A stretch of DNA of 64,000 nucleotides from Kroppenstedtia eburnea. Lineage in GTDB: Bacteria > Bacillota > Bacilli > Thermoactinomycetales > DSM-45169. Positions 62,146 to 64,000 of this stretch are shown here, in pieces. Position 1 is the stretch's first letter. Each line of letters begins with the position of its first letter. The stretch is taken from positions 1,860,001 through 1,924,000 of the forward strand of contig NZ_CP048103.1 of the NCBI RefSeq assembly GCF_013282215.1, read 5' to 3'. Below the pieces are notes generated by a model that saw nothing but the letters and a program-made list of their open reading frames with translations, ran no database searches and was not told where the DNA came from. The translations under genes were made by a program, and so were the position numbers.

Positions 62146-63586
62146 CGGCCATTCCTCCTCCGTATTCTTCCATGATATGTTCCAGGACGGAATCATCGAT
62201 CGGGGAACTGCAAGTGGGGCACCGGCCCAGTTCACGGAGAAGGGCGGCCAGCTGATTGGTGCATCTCGCGATTTCATCCCCGTTGTCCGCCATAAACCGG
62301 CGACCCCGGGACAGACGTTCCCGGCAGTCCCTCCATCCCTGTTCCAGCTTGAGGAGACGTCCCCGTTTCTCCACCAGATCACTCAACTTTTCCACTTGTT
62401 CTTCCGGCAGATGGACCAGCTGCCGGAGCCGGTTTTGCAGCCGTTCCTTTTCCCGTCCCAATGCCCGAACCTTCGGAAACAGCCCCGCCAGAACCTGATA
62501 ACGCCTGCCCAGGCGCTCCAGTTGATCCGGATCCATCTGATCGATGCCGGCGGTTGCCGAACAAATCCTCCGCTGCCGGGCGGCTTCCCTTTGCACCCGT
62601 TTCAGATTTTCCCGGAGCGGGGTGAGCAGCCTGAGCCGCTCCTGTACCTTTATCAGTTGGGACAGGTGCTCCTCCACTTCCATCGTCCGTCCGGTTTCGA
62701 CCCAGATTCTTTTCCAGCCCTCCCGTTCCGTCCGGATCCTCGAACAGGCCGAGGAGAGCCGCTTCATGTGACTCTGTTTAAAAAGGGTCCCTTCCGCTTC
62801 CGTCAGGATCCGGCTTGCTTCATCGATACCGGACAACCGCCCCAGCCGGTCCCGGATCTCCTCTTTCTCCCGGTTCATCAGATCCAGGCGTTCCTTCAGA
62901 CGACGAATGGTTTCCAAGCGCTCATGCATGGCCCCCGCTTCCTTATACCGGGCTTCAGCCTGTTCCAACCGTTCCTGGAGATTTGGCAAATCTTCATAGG
63001 GCTCCAGGCGCTTCTTCAGGTCCTCCGATTGCTCCGCCACATGTTTCAGTCTGGAGTTGACCCCGCTCAAATCCCGGGCTGTCCCCTGCAAAGCGATGTC
63101 GATGATGTGTGCTCCGCTGGCCCTGCCGATGGACTTCGCCTTCACGCTACCTGTTTCCGCCAGCAGGAACGGCGGCTCCAGTTGAGTGCCGAACTGGGCG
63201 GGCAGTTTCCAGTCGGAATCCAGCTTCAATGCATGCATTCCATGGGCATCCAGCACTTCCTGCGGGACGGAAGATCCAAACCCTTCATACACTTGTTCCT
63301 CCTGCTCCGAAGTCTTCAGTATGTACCGGTTGACGGAAGAGGAGCGCATCCGGGTGATCTCCGTTCCGTCGGACAGAGTCAGGCTGACCCGGCACCGCTT
63401 TTTTCCCGCCCGGATGAAGTCGGTTCCTTTGGGTTCATTGTAGAGAACCCATCGGAGTGCCCGCAAAATCGCGCTTTTGCCGCTGTCCGACGGACCGACG
63501 AACACGTTGAGCCCTTCGGTGAAGAACACCTCTGTCTGTTCATGGGACTGGAAGTTTTCAATCAGCAACCGTTCAAAACGTTTCAA
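62096..63586 (-). CDS. Rad50/SbcC-like half-ATPase, Walker-A and zinc-hook subunit
   Basis: 496 residues: head lobe with LNVFVGPSDSGKSAILRALR (Walker A at 31-38) and a loop QLEPPFLLAETGS (about 135-147) like that of phage SbcC-type ATPases, a coiled coil (about 165-450), and a CPTC zinc-hook (456-459, RCPTCSSPIDDSVLEHIMEE) 37 residues from the C-terminus. No Walker B or signature. TTG start at 63586 overlaps the phosphoesterase stop (ATTGA), with GGAGG 8 nt upstream. Complements the protein at 61221-61898. Confidence 0.87.
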   Translation of the reverse strand: MKRFERLLIENFQSHEQTEVFFTEGLNVFVGPSDSGKSAILRALRWVLYNEPKGTDFIRAGKKRCRVSLTLSDGTEITRMRSSSVNRYILKTSEQEEQVYEGFGSSVPQEVLDAHGMHALKLDSDWKLPAQFGTQLEPPFLLAETGSVKAKSIGRASGAHIIDIALQGTARDLSGVNSRLKHVAEQSEDLKKRLEPYEDLPNLQERLEQAEARYKEAGAMHERLETIRRLKERLDLMNREKEEIRDRLGRLSGIDEASRILTEAEGTLFKQSHMKRLSSACSRIRTEREGWKRIWVETGRTMEVEEHLSQLIKVQERLRLLTPLRENLKRVQREAARQRRICSATAGIDQMDPDQLERLGRRYQVLAGLFPKVRALGREKERLQNRLRQLVHLPEEQVEKLSDLVEKRGRLLKLEQGWRDCRERLSRGRRFMADNGDEIARCTNQLAALLRELGRCPTCSSPIDDSVLEHIMEEYGGGMAGAAAGREDQTTQTGIE

Positions 63587-64000
63587 TCCTCGTCCCTCCC
63601 GGTTCCCAAGTGTTCCTGCACCACCGCAATCCGTCGCAGTGCTTCATGGCGGACCTCATCCTCCACATTCTTCGATCCGGCGATCTCCTCCACAATTCCC
63701 TGCACATGGAGACTGCGAAAATCATGATCCCGGATCTCCCGTTCAAAGGCGGCGATCCTCTCTTCCCGGTAAGCCGCCTGTTCCACCCAGGTCCGGTCCA
63801 GAACCGCTTCCCCCGGCGCGGCGCATTTCAGGGGAAGCAGTTTGACGGTGATTTCACTTCCGAAATCGAGCACTGCCACCTGAGGGTGACGGCTGATCTC
63901 CGAGGGGTGGTTGTTGATTCGGGCCAAGGCTCCCGGATTGATGATATACCGGCCTTCCTTTTGCTTGACGGGAAAACCGGCGTGGTAATGTCCTGTCAGC
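63583..64000 (-). CDS. Mre11/SbcD-like metallophosphoesterase, C-terminal part (runs off right edge)
   Basis: The frame is open to the window edge (GHYHAGFPVKQKEGR, IINPGALARINN), so about 138 residues are visible. GHYHAG is the last metal-binding motif of calcineurin-type nucleases, and INPGAL...R follows it in the SbcD/YfcE-like branch. A helical tail (YREERIAAFEREIRDHDFRS) could contact the ATPase. Translationally coupled to the Walker-A subunit: stop TGA and start TTG overlap. The N-terminal catalytic motifs are outside the window. Confidence 0.85.
   Translation of the reverse strand, partial: LTGHYHAGFPVKQKEGRYIINPGALARINNHPSEISRHPQVAVLDFGSEITVKLLPLKCAAPGEAVLDRTWVEQAAYREERIAAFEREIRDHDFRSLHVQGIVEEIAGSKNVEDEVRHEALRRIAVVQEHLGTGRDED

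Overview
The window looks like a chromosomal segment of a moderately GC-rich, endospore-forming Bacillales bacterium, probably of the Thermoactinomycetaceae type. That placement is inferred from gene content and order, not from a search. The right half preserves the Bacillus block glnR-glnA / ynbB-hflX-spoVK-hfq-miaA-mutL-mutS-cotE-ricA-miaB-kbl-tdh / korAB / spoVS-ymdB-rny almost gene for gene, and nearly all of it lies on the minus strand. Sporulation genes (spoVK, cotE, spoVS) show that the organism makes spores. No rRNA, tRNA or CRISPR array was seen.

Left part (1-29.8 kb): accessory and housekeeping genes. They are a cut-off SDR oxidoreductase with a divergent WYL regulator; a MerR/TipA-type regulator with a textbook 19-bp-spacer promoter; a secreted AA10 lytic polysaccharide monooxygenase; a LysM-CAP secreted protein; a histidine kinase fused to an RsbR-like STAS domain; an ABC exporter whose ATPase is frameshifted; a lipoprotein cytochrome c; a HTH-YkvA fusion; a five-gene DUF4129/DUF4350/MoxR/DUF58 operon; an M42 aminopeptidase; yneB/ynzC; a terC-family gene under a yybP-ykoY (manganese) riboswitch; an acyl-CoA thioesterase; a stand-alone MurF paralogue; asnS-dnaD; a CapA lipoprotein; two GNAT acetyltransferases; an azoreductase; and glnRA with a clear promoter and GlnR box.

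Middle island (29.8-33.9 kb): lower GC, decayed and probably acquired. Two short YheC/YheD-type ATP-grasp proteins flank a frameshifted clavaminate-synthase/asparagine-oxygenase-like gene, next to a gene fossil and a 190-bp MITE-like element with perfect 13-bp terminal inverted repeats. Related copies of that element lie near 9.5 kb and 49.3 kb.

Right part (33.9-61 kb): the conserved block, with insertions of interest. One is a fusion of an ATP-grasp-like half to a COOH-NH2 (amido) ligase domain between mutS and cotE. Another is an RsmJ-like methyltransferase between mutL and miaA. A third is a convergent pair of paralogous unknown proteins beside tdh.

Right end (61-64 kb): an overlapping, translationally coupled run encoding a metallophosphoesterase (cut by the edge), a Walker-A/zinc-hook half-ATPase, an 87-residue coiled-coil protein, and a signature/Walker-B half-ATPase. 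Together this is a Mre11-Rad50-like complex split over four genes, and it is the most interesting system in the window. Other points worth attention are a 307-bp element with inverted ends and a 10-bp direct repeat enclosing a highly structured, possibly HEARO/OMEGA-like RNA (17.6-17.95 kb), and three conserved genes (rny, hflX, murF-like) that have strong Shine-Dalgarno sequences but no ATG/GTG/TTG at the expected place.
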